A stretch of DNA of 64,000 nucleotides from the NCBI GenBank assembly GCA_029817715.1, contig JARUPY010000371.1:186001-250000 (forward strand), read 5' to 3'. The notes below the pieces were generated by a model. That model was given only the letters and a program-made list of their open reading frames with translations. It searched no databases and was not told the DNA's origin. Below are positions 7,721-15,062 of the stretch, piece by piece; the first letter of the stretch is position 1; each line of letters starts with the position of its first letter. Made by a program: the position numbers and the translations under genes. The DNA comes from Melastoma dodecandrum. Taxonomy: Eukaryota > Streptophyta > Magnoliopsida > Myrtales > Melastomataceae.

Positions 7721-8842
7721 ATGATATCGAAGTTCTTTACCGAGGGCGCATGGATTGAGGGATCGGCTCTGGTGCAGCTCGACAAGCTGACGGAGCTTGG
7801 TGGCGTCACCGCGATCGCCGCACTCCCCGATCTGCACCCCGGCAAATACGGGCCCGTTGGCTCGGCGACGCTCTCCACGAACATTCACCCGATGCTGATC
7901 GGCTCGGACATCGGCTGCGGCATGGGCCTGCACAAGCTCGACGTGAAGGTCCGCAAGTTCAAGGCGGACAAGGCCGCCGAGCGCCTCAAGGTCCTCGACG
8001 AACCCTACGACGATATCGAGAATGCCCTCCAGGTGTTCGACGTCGACAGCACGGATTTCAACGCATCCCTTGGCAGCATCGGCGGAGGAAATCACTTCGT
8101 CGAGTTGCAGGTCATCGACAAGATCATCGACGAGGAAGCTGCCAAGGAAGCTGGCCTCGATCCCGATCTCGTCTATTGCCTCGTTCACACCGGCTCACGC
8201 GGCTTCGGTTATTCCATCCTCTCCGACATGCTTCTCCTCGGCCTCGATGTCGACGGGCTCGATCCGGAGAGTGAGACAGCCAAAGCCTATCTTGAGCAGC
8301 ACGATCGCGCTGTGAAATGGGCGGCCGTGAACCGGATGTGCGTCGCCAGCCGCGTCACGCATGCCTTGCGCGGACAACGCGAGGTCATCGCCGATCTCAG
8401 CCACAACTCCATATCAAAGGTCGAGGGCGGCTATCTGCATCGCAAGGGCGCGGCGCCTGCCGATCAAGGTCTCGTGCCGGTCCCAGGCTCTCGCGAGACG
8501 CACTCCTATCTCGTGAAGCCTCACCCCGACATTCCCGCTGAAGCGCTTGCTTCAATAGCACACGGGGCAGGGCGCAAGTACGATCGCGCGTCGATGCACG
8601 GCCGCATCGCAAAGACGAAGTCGAACCGCGAGGCAATGTCGCGCAATCCCTTCGGTGGCATCATCGTCTGCGAGGATCGCGAGCTGATGGTCGAGGAAGC
8701 CGGTGCCGCCTACAAGAACATCGACCGTGTCATCGACGACATCGTGAAGTTCAATCTCGGCACCGTGGTCGCGACGTTCAAGCCGCTGATTACCTTCAAG
8801 ACCGGTAAGGCGCACATCGGCTCGAAGGGCGATCGCCGCTGA
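7721..8842 (+). CDS. rtcB: RtcB-type RNA ligase
   Basis: A 373-residue Mn/GTP-dependent 3'-5' RNA ligase that joins a 2',3'-cyclic phosphate (or 3'-phosphate) end to a 5'-OH end. Hallmarks: DLHPG at 37-41, the metal-binding GSDIGCGMG (Cys66), GGGNHFVE, VHTGSRGFG, DLSHN, and the guanylate-binding HGAG in the C-terminal third. The short length and the start after MISKFFTEGAWIEG fit the RtcB2 branch that pairs with PrfH. I chose ATG 7721; an upstream GTG at 7667 would add 18 unconserved residues. The next two genes overlap start to stop, ending with prfH. Such RtcB2-PrfH pairs are known to reseal and rescue ribosomes cut in the 16S decoding centre. Confidence 0.95.
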   Translation: MISKFFTEGAWIEGSALVQLDKLTELGGVTAIAALPDLHPGKYGPVGSATLSTNIHPMLIGSDIGCGMGLHKLDVKVRKFKADKAAERLKVLDEPYDDIENALQVFDVDSTDFNASLGSIGGGNHFVELQVIDKIIDEEAAKEAGLDPDLVYCLVHTGSRGFGYSILSDMLLLGLDVDGLDPESETAKAYLEQHDRAVKWAAVNRMCVASRVTHALRGQREVIADLSHNSISKVEGGYLHRKGAAPADQGLVPVPGSRETHSYLVKPHPDIPAEALASIAHGAGRKYDRASMHGRIAKTKSNREAMSRNPFGGIIVCEDRELMVEEAGAAYKNIDRVIDDIVKFNLGTVVATFKPLITFKTGKAHIGSKGDRR

Positions 8843-9168
8843 TGTTCTCTCCGACGCTCCCTTCTTCAATGCTGTCTCCGCTCGCCGGGAATCGGCCATT
8901 GCGCTCGTTCACGCCAGACATGATGCATATCGGCGGTCGTTGGTACCGAGCGCCAGCGGGCATCCCTGACGATCCTTGCCGTTGCGTGCCGCGTCACTCG
9001 AACTCGGGTCCGACCGGGCGCAAGAGCTTCATGATCTCTGGTGATTGCTGCGGATCGTGCGGCCGACACATGCGTTCGAATCACGACCTGACTTGGCAGC
9101 AGTACTTCTGGGTGCGGCGCTGGAATGCGCGCGTCGACCGCGAAGAGGCCGAGCGGCGCGCAGCATGA
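8842..9168 (+). CDS. Cys-rich small protein between rtcB and prfH
   Basis: A 108-residue protein whose ATG overlaps the rtcB stop and whose stop overlaps the prfH start. Contains DPCRCVPRHS and CCGSCGRHMRSNH, a likely zinc site, and a basic C-terminal helix. Its tight coupling suggests a role in the same repair module. No known family recognised. Confidence 0.65.
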   Translation: MFSPTLPSSMLSPLAGNRPLRSFTPDMMHIGGRWYRAPAGIPDDPCRCVPRHSNSGPTGRKSFMISGDCCGSCGRHMRSNHDLTWQQYFWVRRWNARVDREEAERRAA

Positions 9169-9752
9169 GAGTTCTGATCACCAGCGGCCGAGGCCCGGCC
9201 GAATGTCGCGTTGCTGTTCGAGCCATTGCCGACGCCATCAAGAAGGAAGCAGGGGGCCTCGACGTCATCGAGATCGCCGACAAAGATCATCCGCAGGGTC
9301 ATGGTCCCGCGTCGATCGTCCTGATGTACGATGGCGAGGCTTTGATCAAGCCGTGGATCGGCTCGGTACAGTACGTATGGAAGAGCACCATCCGACCCGG
9401 CCACAAGCGCAAGAATTGGTTTGTCTCCGTCTCGAAGCTCAGTGAGCCCGAGGAGGCAGTCGTCTTGGACCCGAACAAGGTCGAGTTCCAGACCCTTCGG
9501 GCTGGTGGGCCAGGAGGTCAGCACCAGAACACGACCGACAGCGCTGTACGGGCGATCTACGAGGATATCAGCATCGTTGTCCGCGACGGTCGCTCGCAGC
9601 ATCAAAACAAGAAGATCGCGTTGCAGCGGCTCGCCGAGTACCTCGACGTCAAGCAGCGTATCCAAGCGGCTGGTCTTCGCGACGAGGCTCAGCTCGCCCA
9701 CGACAATTTGGAGCGAGGCAATCCCGTCAAGACGATACATGCCGACAGGTGA
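9165..9752 (+). CDS. prfH: Peptide chain release factor PrfH
   Basis: A 195-residue class I release-factor homologue. The catalytic GGQ is at 117-119 (AGGPGGQHQNTTDSAVRA), within a normal peptidyl-hydrolysis domain. The N-terminal part is the short PrfH form (MRVLITSGRGPAECRVAV; SPYRP-like region STIRPGHKRKNWF) and lacks the codon-recognition domain of RF1/RF2. Known PrfH proteins release peptide from ribosomes with a cleaved decoding centre, leaving the rRNA for RtcB2 to reseal. It overlaps the gene before it by four bases. Very sure of the family; use as counter-defence is inferred. Confidence 0.95.
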   Translation: MRVLITSGRGPAECRVAVRAIADAIKKEAGGLDVIEIADKDHPQGHGPASIVLMYDGEALIKPWIGSVQYVWKSTIRPGHKRKNWFVSVSKLSEPEEAVVLDPNKVEFQTLRAGGPGGQHQNTTDSAVRAIYEDISIVVRDGRSQHQNKKIALQRLAEYLDVKQRIQAAGLRDEAQLAHDNLERGNPVKTIHADR

Positions 9753-9840
9753 TCGTGTCGACGAGAACTCGTGGAAAACGACTTGACGGCACTGCTCTAG
9801 GTGCCATGAAGAGTGCATCTGGAAGATGCGAGCTTGCAGC

Positions 9841-10038
9841 ATGGCCAAAGAGACAGTCACGACCTACCGATTCCCATCCAACCACGACGTTTGGAACGAC
9901 ACGCTTGTCGCGGCGCCCGGTAGTGACGAGGCGCAATCACACGGCTGCACCTGCCCCGACCATCAGCCGGAGAGAGGGCGCTTCATGGTCAAGCACGGCT
10001 GTCCTCTACACGACGCCTCCGTCAACGAGGCGGCGTGA
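9841..10038 (+). CDS. Small Cys/His-rich phage protein
   Basis: A 65-residue protein with HGCTCPDHQ and KHGCPLHD, a C-x-C/H-x2-C/H pattern seen in many small phage proteins and likely to bind zinc. ATG 9841 is used; an in-frame ATG at 9826 is possible, and neither has a strong ribosome-binding site. Role unknown. Confidence 0.6.
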   Translation: MAKETVTTYRFPSNHDVWNDTLVAAPGSDEAQSHGCTCPDHQPERGRFMVKHGCPLHDASVNEAA

Positions 10039-10047
10039 ATCCTGTCG

Positions 10048-10371
10048 TCATCGCGTGATGGCCGCGATCATATCGAGATCACGGTCGCTGTCAGAGAGCA
10101 TGTGCTCGGCGACCATCGTCAGGCGCTCCATGATCTCCTTCACCGGCTTCTTGTTGAGCTTGGCGATCAGCATGATCTGGACGAGAGCGGTCGGAAGAAC
10201 GACGTCCGGCGAGTATACTGCCTCAAGCTCATCGGCGTCGTCGTACTCCAGGATGTCGCCATCATCCGCCACGTAGCGGCAGATGAGCCGATCATGCGGC
10301 CCGCGATATTCGATGACGCTGCCGTCGCTGCCTGCGGAGATCGAGACCTTACGAGTGGATGCCTTGGCCAT
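10048..10371 (-). CDS. Unknown protein, 107 aa
   Basis: The GAAGGA ribosome-binding site lies seven bases before the ATG. A beta-rich N-terminal half (SVIEYRGPHDRL) and a helical C-terminal half; acidic. A single gene on the minus strand between plus-strand genes. No family recognised. Confidence 0.65.
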   Translation of the reverse strand: MAKASTRKVSISAGSDGSVIEYRGPHDRLICRYVADDGDILEYDDADELEAVYSPDVVLPTALVQIMLIAKLNKKPVKEIMERLTMVAEHMLSDSDRDLDMIAAITR

Positions 10372-10448
10372 TGAAAATTCCTTCGAGATGATGCTCGATC
10401 AATAGATCATTCTCGGGCAAGACTTCAATATTGTTCGTCATGAGCGGC

Positions 10449-10456
10449 CATAAATA
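10449..10456 (+). promoter_or_regulatory. Late-type promoter box CATAAATA
   Basis: CATAAATA, five bases, then the ATG at 10462. No -35 element. Same geometry as the other late-type boxes. Confidence 0.65.
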
Positions 10457-10461
10457 CACGC

Positions 10462-11004
10462 ATGAGAATTCATGAGATCGTCGCAGGAAACTTGAATGAG
10501 GAGCAGCTTGATTTAGAGCGCAGTAAGCTCTGGATCAATCCATCTCGTTTCGAGGTTCGTAAGGCGGTACTCTCGTCCCAATACAAGCAGCTCCGCTTCA
10601 TCATCAACGATGACTATCTCATCATCGGCGCGGCGGAGGACTGGACGCACCACTATATGGAGAAGATGGCCCAGCAGCACGCTGGGATCGTCGGCTCTTT
10701 CAAGATCACGGGATGGTTCACGAGTGACCTTGTTCTTCTTTGGGGTGTCGCTCATATCGACAACGCCCCAAAGGAGATCGCCGTCAAGTCTCCCGAGGAG
10801 ATCGCTTGGCTACGAACAGACCCTGACGGCGGCATAACGAACAACGACCAGATGGTTGCGCGCTTCGTCGACAATCCCCGACTGAAGAAGGCATATCCGA
10901 CGATTCCTCGTTTGGCGGTCACCGTAGGCGACGGGCTGATGATGACCTACCATCCTGATGGTAGCGTGACGCTCGATAAAATTTCGATCCCGATGATGAA
11001 TTAG
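10462..11004 (+). CDS. Possible internal head protein
   Basis: A 180-residue protein starting MRIHEIVAG. The segment around residues 30-75 (NPSRFEVRKAVLSSQ, then LRFIINDDYLIIGAAEDWTHH) matches by eye the gene at 14559 (NPSKAQFANLTSSE, then LKGLVTDRDIYIWPAWHAHH). This looks like a phage family with an L-R-x-F/L-x-D-x-Y-I-W-x-A-x-x-x-H core. It is late-type and probably leaderless. Packaging in the head is inferred from the N-terminus and the promoter class. Confidence 0.65.
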   Translation: MRIHEIVAGNLNEEQLDLERSKLWINPSRFEVRKAVLSSQYKQLRFIINDDYLIIGAAEDWTHHYMEKMAQQHAGIVGSFKITGWFTSDLVLLWGVAHIDNAPKEIAVKSPEEIAWLRTDPDGGITNNDQMVARFVDNPRLKKAYPTIPRLAVTVGDGLMMTYHPDGSVTLDKISIPMMN

Positions 11005-11008
11005 GATG

Positions 11009-11040
11009 TTGACACGAGAATCGGTACTGGAGTATAAATA
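11009..11040 (+). promoter_or_regulatory. Strong promoter of leader RNA 3
   Basis: TTGACA (11009-11014), 18 bases, TATAAATA (11033-11040), then five bases and an ATG at 11046. Identical in layout to 2034-2065. Confidence 0.75.
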
Positions 11041-11045
11041 AAACT

Positions 11046-11182
11046 ATGACGAAGAACGCAACCTTTGCCGCCAACGCGGCCGCGAACTTTAATCGACCGG
11101 GGTCAGGACCTCGGGCGCGATGACTCTTGTCATCTTCGCCTGAAGATTTTGGCCCCTCCGATGAAAATCGTGAGGGGTTTTT
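11046..11182 (+). ncRNA. Leader RNA 3 with short ORF and terminator
   Basis: A 25-codon ORF (11046-11123, starts MTKNATFAANAAANF) is followed by a hairpin GATGAC/GTCATC (11119-11134) and a terminator CCCCTC/GAGGGG (11153-11177) with a T tract. GGGGTC at about 11099-11104 can pair with GGCCCC (11151-11156), which overlaps the terminator's left arm, as in the other leaders but weaker. It lies 30 bases before a three-tRNA cluster. Confidence 0.5.
11153..11182 (+). terminator. Rho-independent terminator of leader RNA 3
   Basis: CCCCTCCGAT, a GAAA loop, ATCGTGAGGGG with one bulge, then TTTTT. Confidence 0.8.
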
Positions 11183-11210
11183 CTTTGTCTGTACGTGTGT
11201 TCATAGTCGT

Positions 11211-11287
11211 GGGGCCTTAGCTCAGTTTGGGAGAGCGCGTGCTTTGCAAGCATGAGGTCGTCGGTTCGAGGCCGTCAGGCTCCACCA
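11211..11287 (+). tRNA. tRNA-Ala (TGC)
   Basis: Acceptor GGGGCCT/AGGCTCC, anticodon loop TTTGCAA (TGC), D-arm with GG, T-loop TTCGAGG with one stem mismatch, encoded ACCA. Confidence 0.88.
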
Positions 11288-11317
11288 CTATGAACATGCG
11301 TAGGAAGTGTTTGAAAT

Positions 11318-11401
11318 TGGCAGATGACCGAGTGGGAAGGTGCCCGGCTGTTAACCGGAGTCCTCGCAAGAGCGCAGGTTCGATCCCTGCTCTGCCAGCC
11401 A
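11318..11401 (+). tRNA. tRNA with anticodon GTT (Asn) but class II variable arm
   Basis: Acceptor TGGCAGA/TCTGCCA, discriminator G73, encoded CCA. The anticodon loop CTGTTAA gives GTT (Asn). The variable region is about 15 bases with its own short stem (CTC-GCAA-GAG), which normally marks Ser, Leu or Tyr tRNAs. The T-arm GCAGG-TTCGATC-CCTGC is canonical. The amino acid charged is therefore uncertain: Asn by anticodon, Ser by body and G73. Confidence 0.8.
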
Positions 11402-11417
11402 AACGTATAGAGTTTAC

Positions 11418-11494
11418 GGCCCCGTAGCTCAGAATGGTAGAGCGCCTCCCTGAAGAGGAGGGCGTCGGTGTCTCGAAAGCACCTGGGGCCACCA
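11418..11494 (+). tRNA. tRNA-Phe (GAA)
   Basis: Acceptor GGCCCCG/TGGGGCC, anticodon stem-loop CCTCC-CTGAAGA-GGAGG (GAA), T-stem GGTGT/GCACC with loop CTCGAAA (T54 replaced by C), encoded ACCA. Confidence 0.85.
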
Positions 11495-11557
11495 AAATAT
11501 TGCACGACGAAAAGTCGTCGGGCATGATGACAAAACGGTCGGCAGCGACCGGTGAGA

Positions 11558-11653
11558 TTGCGATCGTCTCGGCAAACGGAATTTAGCCGCCAAGCCGATC
11601 GCAAGGTCGGGGCGTCACATCGATCGCGGTCATACGCCGGTCTGTGACGCCCC
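11558..11653 (+). repeat. Structured RNA module, copy A
   Basis: TTGCGATCG (11558-11566) pairs with CGATCGCAA (11596-11604); CGG/CCG closes loop CAAACGGAATTTA; GGGGCGTCAC (11609-11618) pairs with GTGACGCCCC (11644-11653). Confidence 0.7.
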
Positions 11654-12052
11654 AAACGAAAGAAATTGCAGCGGGAGCGATCTCGGTGCCAAGGTAGGTG
11701 AAGGGTCTGGCCAAGACCCTGGCCGAAAAGAAGATGGATCGCCACAAGGCGGGACAGGAGGGTTTTTAGAACAAGGCCTCCGGCCTCTTGCTCGGTTGGA
11801 TGGTGGCAAAGTCACCAGATGAAGACGAGCTACGCCAGCGCGTGAGTACACGGTGCCGACACAGGAGTGGCCACGAACGTGTCGGTGGAGCCATCAGATT
11901 CCGGTGGTTTAAAACGGGGCTGTTTGGAGCGAAGGTACCTTGCTCCCCATGCATGACGATAGCGCTGTCATCATGCTTTGGAGAAAAACGGTCATCAAAA
12001 GCACCAGCCGTAAGGGCAGGTGATGCAGGTGGGAGTCCTGCCCGGAAGAGAA

Positions 12053-12158
12053 TTGCGATCGAGCGTGGCACACGAAATTTGCCAGCCCGCTGATTGCAAG
12101 GCCGGGGTCGCGTCGTCGAGCGTAGAGAGCTGAACCTCCTGCGATCCGATGCGGCCCC
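12053..12158 (+). repeat. Structured RNA module, copy B
   Basis: TTGCGATC (12053-12060) pairs with GATTGCAA (12092-12099) with one G-U; TGGC/GCCA closes loop ACACGAAATTT; GGGGTCGC (12104-12111) pairs with GCGGCCCC (12151-12158) with one G-U. Confidence 0.7.
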
Positions 12159-12453
12159 ACACTGGGTGCGTTTATCGAGAGCGGGTCCTCTAGGGCCTGA
12201 CTAGCCTGAAGGGAGACCGATGACAGCGGCCTAGTCAACCGCCGAGGACTCTGAGGCCCGCTCGCGCTAAGCGCATTGAGGAATTCTGCTACGAACCTCG
12301 TCAAGGACGAGCAGGGGAGCAGGAGGGCGGAGCCCGTCGTCACCGAGCTGGTGACCGCATGTTGAAGTGCGAAAGCGTTCAGTAGGCCACATGATGTGAA
12401 GGTGGCAGCCACCGGAATTGGCTAAAGGAGCGCGATGCTCCATCCCCGAAGAT

Positions 12454-12547
12454 TGCAAGGTGAGGCGGCAAACGGAATTTACCACCGTCGCTCTTGCATT
12501 GCCGGGGCTGCATCGTCGATCGCGATCACGCGAGCCGGTGCGGCCCC
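12454..12547 (+). repeat. Structured RNA module, copy C
   Basis: TGCAAG (12454-12459) pairs with CTTGCA (12493-12498); CGG/CCG closes the CAAACGGAATTTA loop; GGGGCTGCA (12504-12512) pairs with TGCGGCCCC (12539-12547). Confidence 0.7.
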
Positions 12548-12777
12548 AAATACGAGATGCGCCGGGAGTAACGGCGAGGACCAAGGTAGTTGGGTTGCCC
12601 CCATCCCTCCTCGTTATCCTCCTGTCCCCACCGGACCGCTCGCAACGGTCATACGGACGCTGTGGGAGCGCTGTCGTCGGTACAGCAGGAAGGGTGGGCC
12701 CTGCGGGGATGAACCACCATCCGACACTTTTCTTTTCGGGGAGACACAACGCTCCCCCCATTCATTTGAGGACGCTG

Positions 12778-13056
12778 ATGTTCAGACCTGTTGCTGCCCC
12801 GGAGAACACCGAGTTCGTCGCGATCCCGCACGAGTTCCTGAAGCCCTACCAGGGCTACGTCCGCCAGCCGGATGGCGGCACCGTCTTCACCGGCTATGGC
12901 ATCGGCGAGATAGTGAAGGTCATGGAGCCGCGTCTCCAGCTCCTCGTGTGCAGTGGTGAGCACATGACCAAGATCAAGCTAGCGGACGGCACCGAGCTGC
13001 TCGACGTGCCCGTCGACATCCACCTCAAGAGGGTCTGGCGCCACGATGTCTGCTAG
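12778..13056 (+). CDS. Unknown small protein, 92 aa
   Basis: The ribosome-binding site GAGG lies six bases before the ATG. A beta-rich fold is likely (IGEIVKVMEPRLQLLV, IKLADGTELLDV). The next gene overlaps its end by 11 bases, so the two are coupled. No family recognised. Confidence 0.65.
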   Translation: MFRPVAAPENTEFVAIPHEFLKPYQGYVRQPDGGTVFTGYGIGEIVKVMEPRLQLLVCSGEHMTKIKLADGTELLDVPVDIHLKRVWRHDVC

Positions 13057-13288
13057 CTTCACCGAGGAAGAGGTTCAGAAGCTTGCCGACGCGATGTGGC
13101 AGCTTCTCGACGACATGAGCAATGGTGGTCAATGCGTCTGCGGCGCGGCCAAGGCACAGGCTCGGATCGCTTATGAGCCCTGGTACAAGGCCGAGAAGCT
13201 GGCCGACGAGACGTTCACGGACGGATCACCGCTCTATGCCGACTGGTTGTCCCTCGAAGGGGCTCAGGCCATCCTGGACGGTCTCTGA
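13046..13288 (+). CDS. Unknown small protein, 80 aa
   Basis: Starts inside the end of the previous gene. Helical and acidic, with one CVCG motif (residues 30-33). Unknown. Confidence 0.65.
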   Translation: MSASFTEEEVQKLADAMWQLLDDMSNGGQCVCGAAKAQARIAYEPWYKAEKLADETFTDGSPLYADWLSLEGAQAILDGL

Positions 13289-13336
13289 CACGAATTGGTC
13301 AAGCGCCTCTGGCTTCGGCTACGCGCTCCCATTACC

Positions 13337-13627
13337 ATGAGGCCTATGTTCACCGATCCCATCATCGACGTCATCCGCGACCTCGCCAAGACCACCGAGG
13401 TCAAGCACGTCTGGAAGGATGGCGAGTACCAGGGCGCCGAGGTGACGTACGCCAATCCGTCGCACCCAGAGCTGAAGACGGTCTTCCATCCCTACCTGCC
13501 GCTCTTCATCATCGGCCGCAAGGAGGACGGGTCGCTAGGCGTCGACGAGCCACCAAAGATCACGCGCGAGTACTTCCTTCAGCATGGCTGGCAAGTGCCC
13601 GGTGAATCGCAGGGGCCCACGAGATGA
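13337..13627 (+). CDS. Unknown small protein, 96 aa
   Basis: Starts MRPMFTDPIID; ATG 13346 is an alternative, as no strong ribosome-binding site is seen. A mixed alpha/beta protein of unknown function, on the same strand as the two genes before it. Confidence 0.6.
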   Translation: MRPMFTDPIIDVIRDLAKTTEVKHVWKDGEYQGAEVTYANPSHPELKTVFHPYLPLFIIGRKEDGSLGVDEPPKITREYFLQHGWQVPGESQGPTR

Positions 13628-13699
13628 TCAGGCTTTAGCCTCGTGATCCACGAATAGCACCAATCCAGGTGCGGTCACGAGGCAGCCTGAAAGGTCCAC

Positions 13700-13948
13700 G
13701 TGAAATACAACCGCGCCTATCGACGAGCGCAAGTCTCTCGTCTCAAAAACGTACGTCGCCACTACAACTGGTTTGCTGGAGAAGACACGCCCGATCCCCG
13801 ACGCTTGGGTATGGTCGTTGGCACGCCGCACGTCTGCTCGAAAGTGTGCTGTGGCAATCAGCGACATATCTGGGGTAAGACCCAGCTCACGCGCCCGGAG
13901 ATCGCGCAGTGCGTAACCTTAGAGGAAGAGTTGCGCGACCTCGACTGA
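13700..13948 (+). CDS. Small basic Cys-containing protein
   Basis: GTG start with AAAGG five bases upstream. The basic N-terminal half (YRRAQVSRLKNVRRHY) and the ending TPHVCSKVCCGNQR resemble a widespread small bacterial and phage protein with a TP-x2-CSCx2CGNPR tail; role unknown. Confidence 0.65.
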   Translation: MKYNRAYRRAQVSRLKNVRRHYNWFAGEDTPDPRRLGMVVGTPHVCSKVCCGNQRHIWGKTQLTRPEIAQCVTLEEELRDLD

Positions 13949-14013
13949 TACAGTAAGAAGTATTGCCGGATGCGCATTGACGACGAAGGGCACGTGACCT
14001 CGTAGTCAGGTAG

Positions 14014-14127
14014 ATGAGTGACGTAAGTGTGCGCGCGCACATGGATCGGGCCTCGAACAATCTACGTCAACGACCGATATGGGCTGCGCATCCGGCATTC
14101 TGCGAGCGGCAACTCCTCGATCTATGA
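14014..14127 (+). CDS. Possible 37-residue protein
   Basis: An ORF starting MSDVSVRAHMD with CAGGT just before the ATG. Weak case: short, no family, and the surrounding 200 bases hold nothing else. Confidence 0.25.
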   Translation: MSDVSVRAHMDRASNNLRQRPIWAAHPAFCERQLLDL

Positions 14128-14155
14128 AGCGAGAAGCCCGGCCGATGCGCCGGGC

Positions 14156-14500
14156 TTACTCGTTGGGATCGTAGATCATGACGACGTAATCGTCGTCATC
14201 ATCGTAGAAGGTGAACCCACGCTTCTCATAGAACTCGATCAGTCGCTCCTGCTCCTTCTTCGCGCCGAGCTTGATACAAACGTCGAAGCGATGAGCCTGG
14301 AAGCAAATATCGTCCAGAAACGCACCAAAGGCGCCTTTCGCATTATCGGTGCGCTCAGCCCACTGTATGAGGAGATCATCGCCGTCCGTGGCCGTCTCCA
14401 GCTTCAGATTGGCTGGTGTGTGGGCATGGACCCATGCTTCGAGTGCTTCAGCTCCCCTTGGCGGATCAAGGGACTCAACGAGGTCAATGAAAAGACGCAT
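14156..14500 (-). CDS. Possible internal head protein with GNAT-like C-terminus
   Basis: A 114-residue protein starting MRLFIDLVESLD. The end, KKEQERLIEFYEKRGFTFYDDD, looks like the last strand-helix of a GNAT acetyltransferase, where Y-x-K-x-G-F is typical, but the acetyl-CoA-binding loop is not evident and the protein is too short for a full domain. Late-type box CATAAATA with a four-base gap; probably leaderless. Confidence 0.6.
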   Translation of the reverse strand: MRLFIDLVESLDPPRGAEALEAWVHAHTPANLKLETATDGDDLLIQWAERTDNAKGAFGAFLDDICFQAHRFDVCIKLGAKKEQERLIEFYEKRGFTFYDDDDDYVVMIYDPNE

Positions 14501-14504
14501 GGCT

Positions 14505-14512
14505 TATTTATG
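14505..14512 (-). promoter_or_regulatory. Late-type promoter box CATAAATA
   Basis: Reads CATAAATA on the minus strand, four bases before the ATG at 14500. It is back to back with the box at 14546. Confidence 0.65.
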
Positions 14513-14545
14513 ACGTCCTCTTGCGCTCGCGGTCGAGGTCCTCCC

Positions 14546-14553
14546 CATAAATA
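14546..14553 (+). promoter_or_regulatory. Late-type promoter box CATAAATA
   Basis: Five bases before the ATG at 14559; no -35 element. Confidence 0.65.
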
Positions 14554-14558
14554 CAGTC

Positions 14559-14921
14559 ATGGACATGCGAGAGATCATCACCGTGGTCGAACAGACCCTC
14601 CAGCTCGATGACCAGCAGGGTTACATGTTCTCGGTCACGAAGAATCCGTCGAAGGCACAGTTCGCCAATCTGACGTCGTCCGAGCGGACCGATCTCAAAG
14701 GCCTTGTGACGGATCGCGACATCTACATCTGGCCCGCGTGGCATGCGCATCATCATCAAATCGCACGGCTCCTCGGTATCGAGGACGGCATCAGAATCTT
14801 CGTTCGCCACGGCCGAATGATGATCGTGTCCGACCCGGATTATTTCGACGCGGTCGAAAGCAACCCCCAGGTCAAGTACCTTTACGGTAGCGAGGGGCCG
14901 GAGCTTTACAGCGAGTATTGA
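14559..14921 (+). CDS. Possible internal head protein
   Basis: A 120-residue protein starting MDMREIITVVEQ, an N-terminus almost the same as those of the genes at 16185 and 16125, with VVE as a possible prohead-protease cut site. The core LKGLVTDRDIYIWPAWHAHHHQIARLLG belongs to a recognisable phage family that also includes the gene at 10462. Function unknown; head location inferred. Confidence 0.7.
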   Translation: MDMREIITVVEQTLQLDDQQGYMFSVTKNPSKAQFANLTSSERTDLKGLVTDRDIYIWPAWHAHHHQIARLLGIEDGIRIFVRHGRMMIVSDPDYFDAVESNPQVKYLYGSEGPELYSEY

Positions 14922-15062
14922 TGGTGGATCGTCGAGGGAACGATCCTCGTAAGCTTTCGCCCGTCACCGTTTAGCAGCTCACGCTATGGCTCTGACGCCT
15001 GCCAGAAGAGTGGCGGGTAGCGACGCCCGCCCTGCTTACGATCCGTCTTATTTACTCAGCGT

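Larger units (their letters stand above)
11495..12777 (+). ncRNA. 1.28 kb non-coding stretch with three copies of a structured RNA module
   Basis: No credible protein gene. Three modules (11558-11653, 12053-12158, 12454-12547) share one fold: an outer TTGC/GCAA-type stem enclosing a small stem with loop CAAACGGAATTTA (or ACACGAAATTT), then a GGGGC/GCCCC stem of 8-10 bp. Each stem differs in sequence between copies but still pairs, which is strong evidence for selection on structure. Shared GGGAG and CCAAGGTAG strings follow modules A and C. The stretch directly follows a tRNA cluster, as the giant phage RNAs GOLLD and ROOL do, but I cannot show that it belongs to either. Strand is taken from the tRNAs and is not certain. 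Confidence 0.65.

Noticed and set aside
12418..12761. Protein ORFs across the structured RNA region (also 11630-12412)
   Set aside because: No ribosome-binding sites, no protein-like composition, and base-paired stems explain the sequence better.
15049..15056. Minus-strand AGTAAATA box
   Set aside because: No gene follows on that strand before the plus-strand gene at 14559-14921; probably chance.
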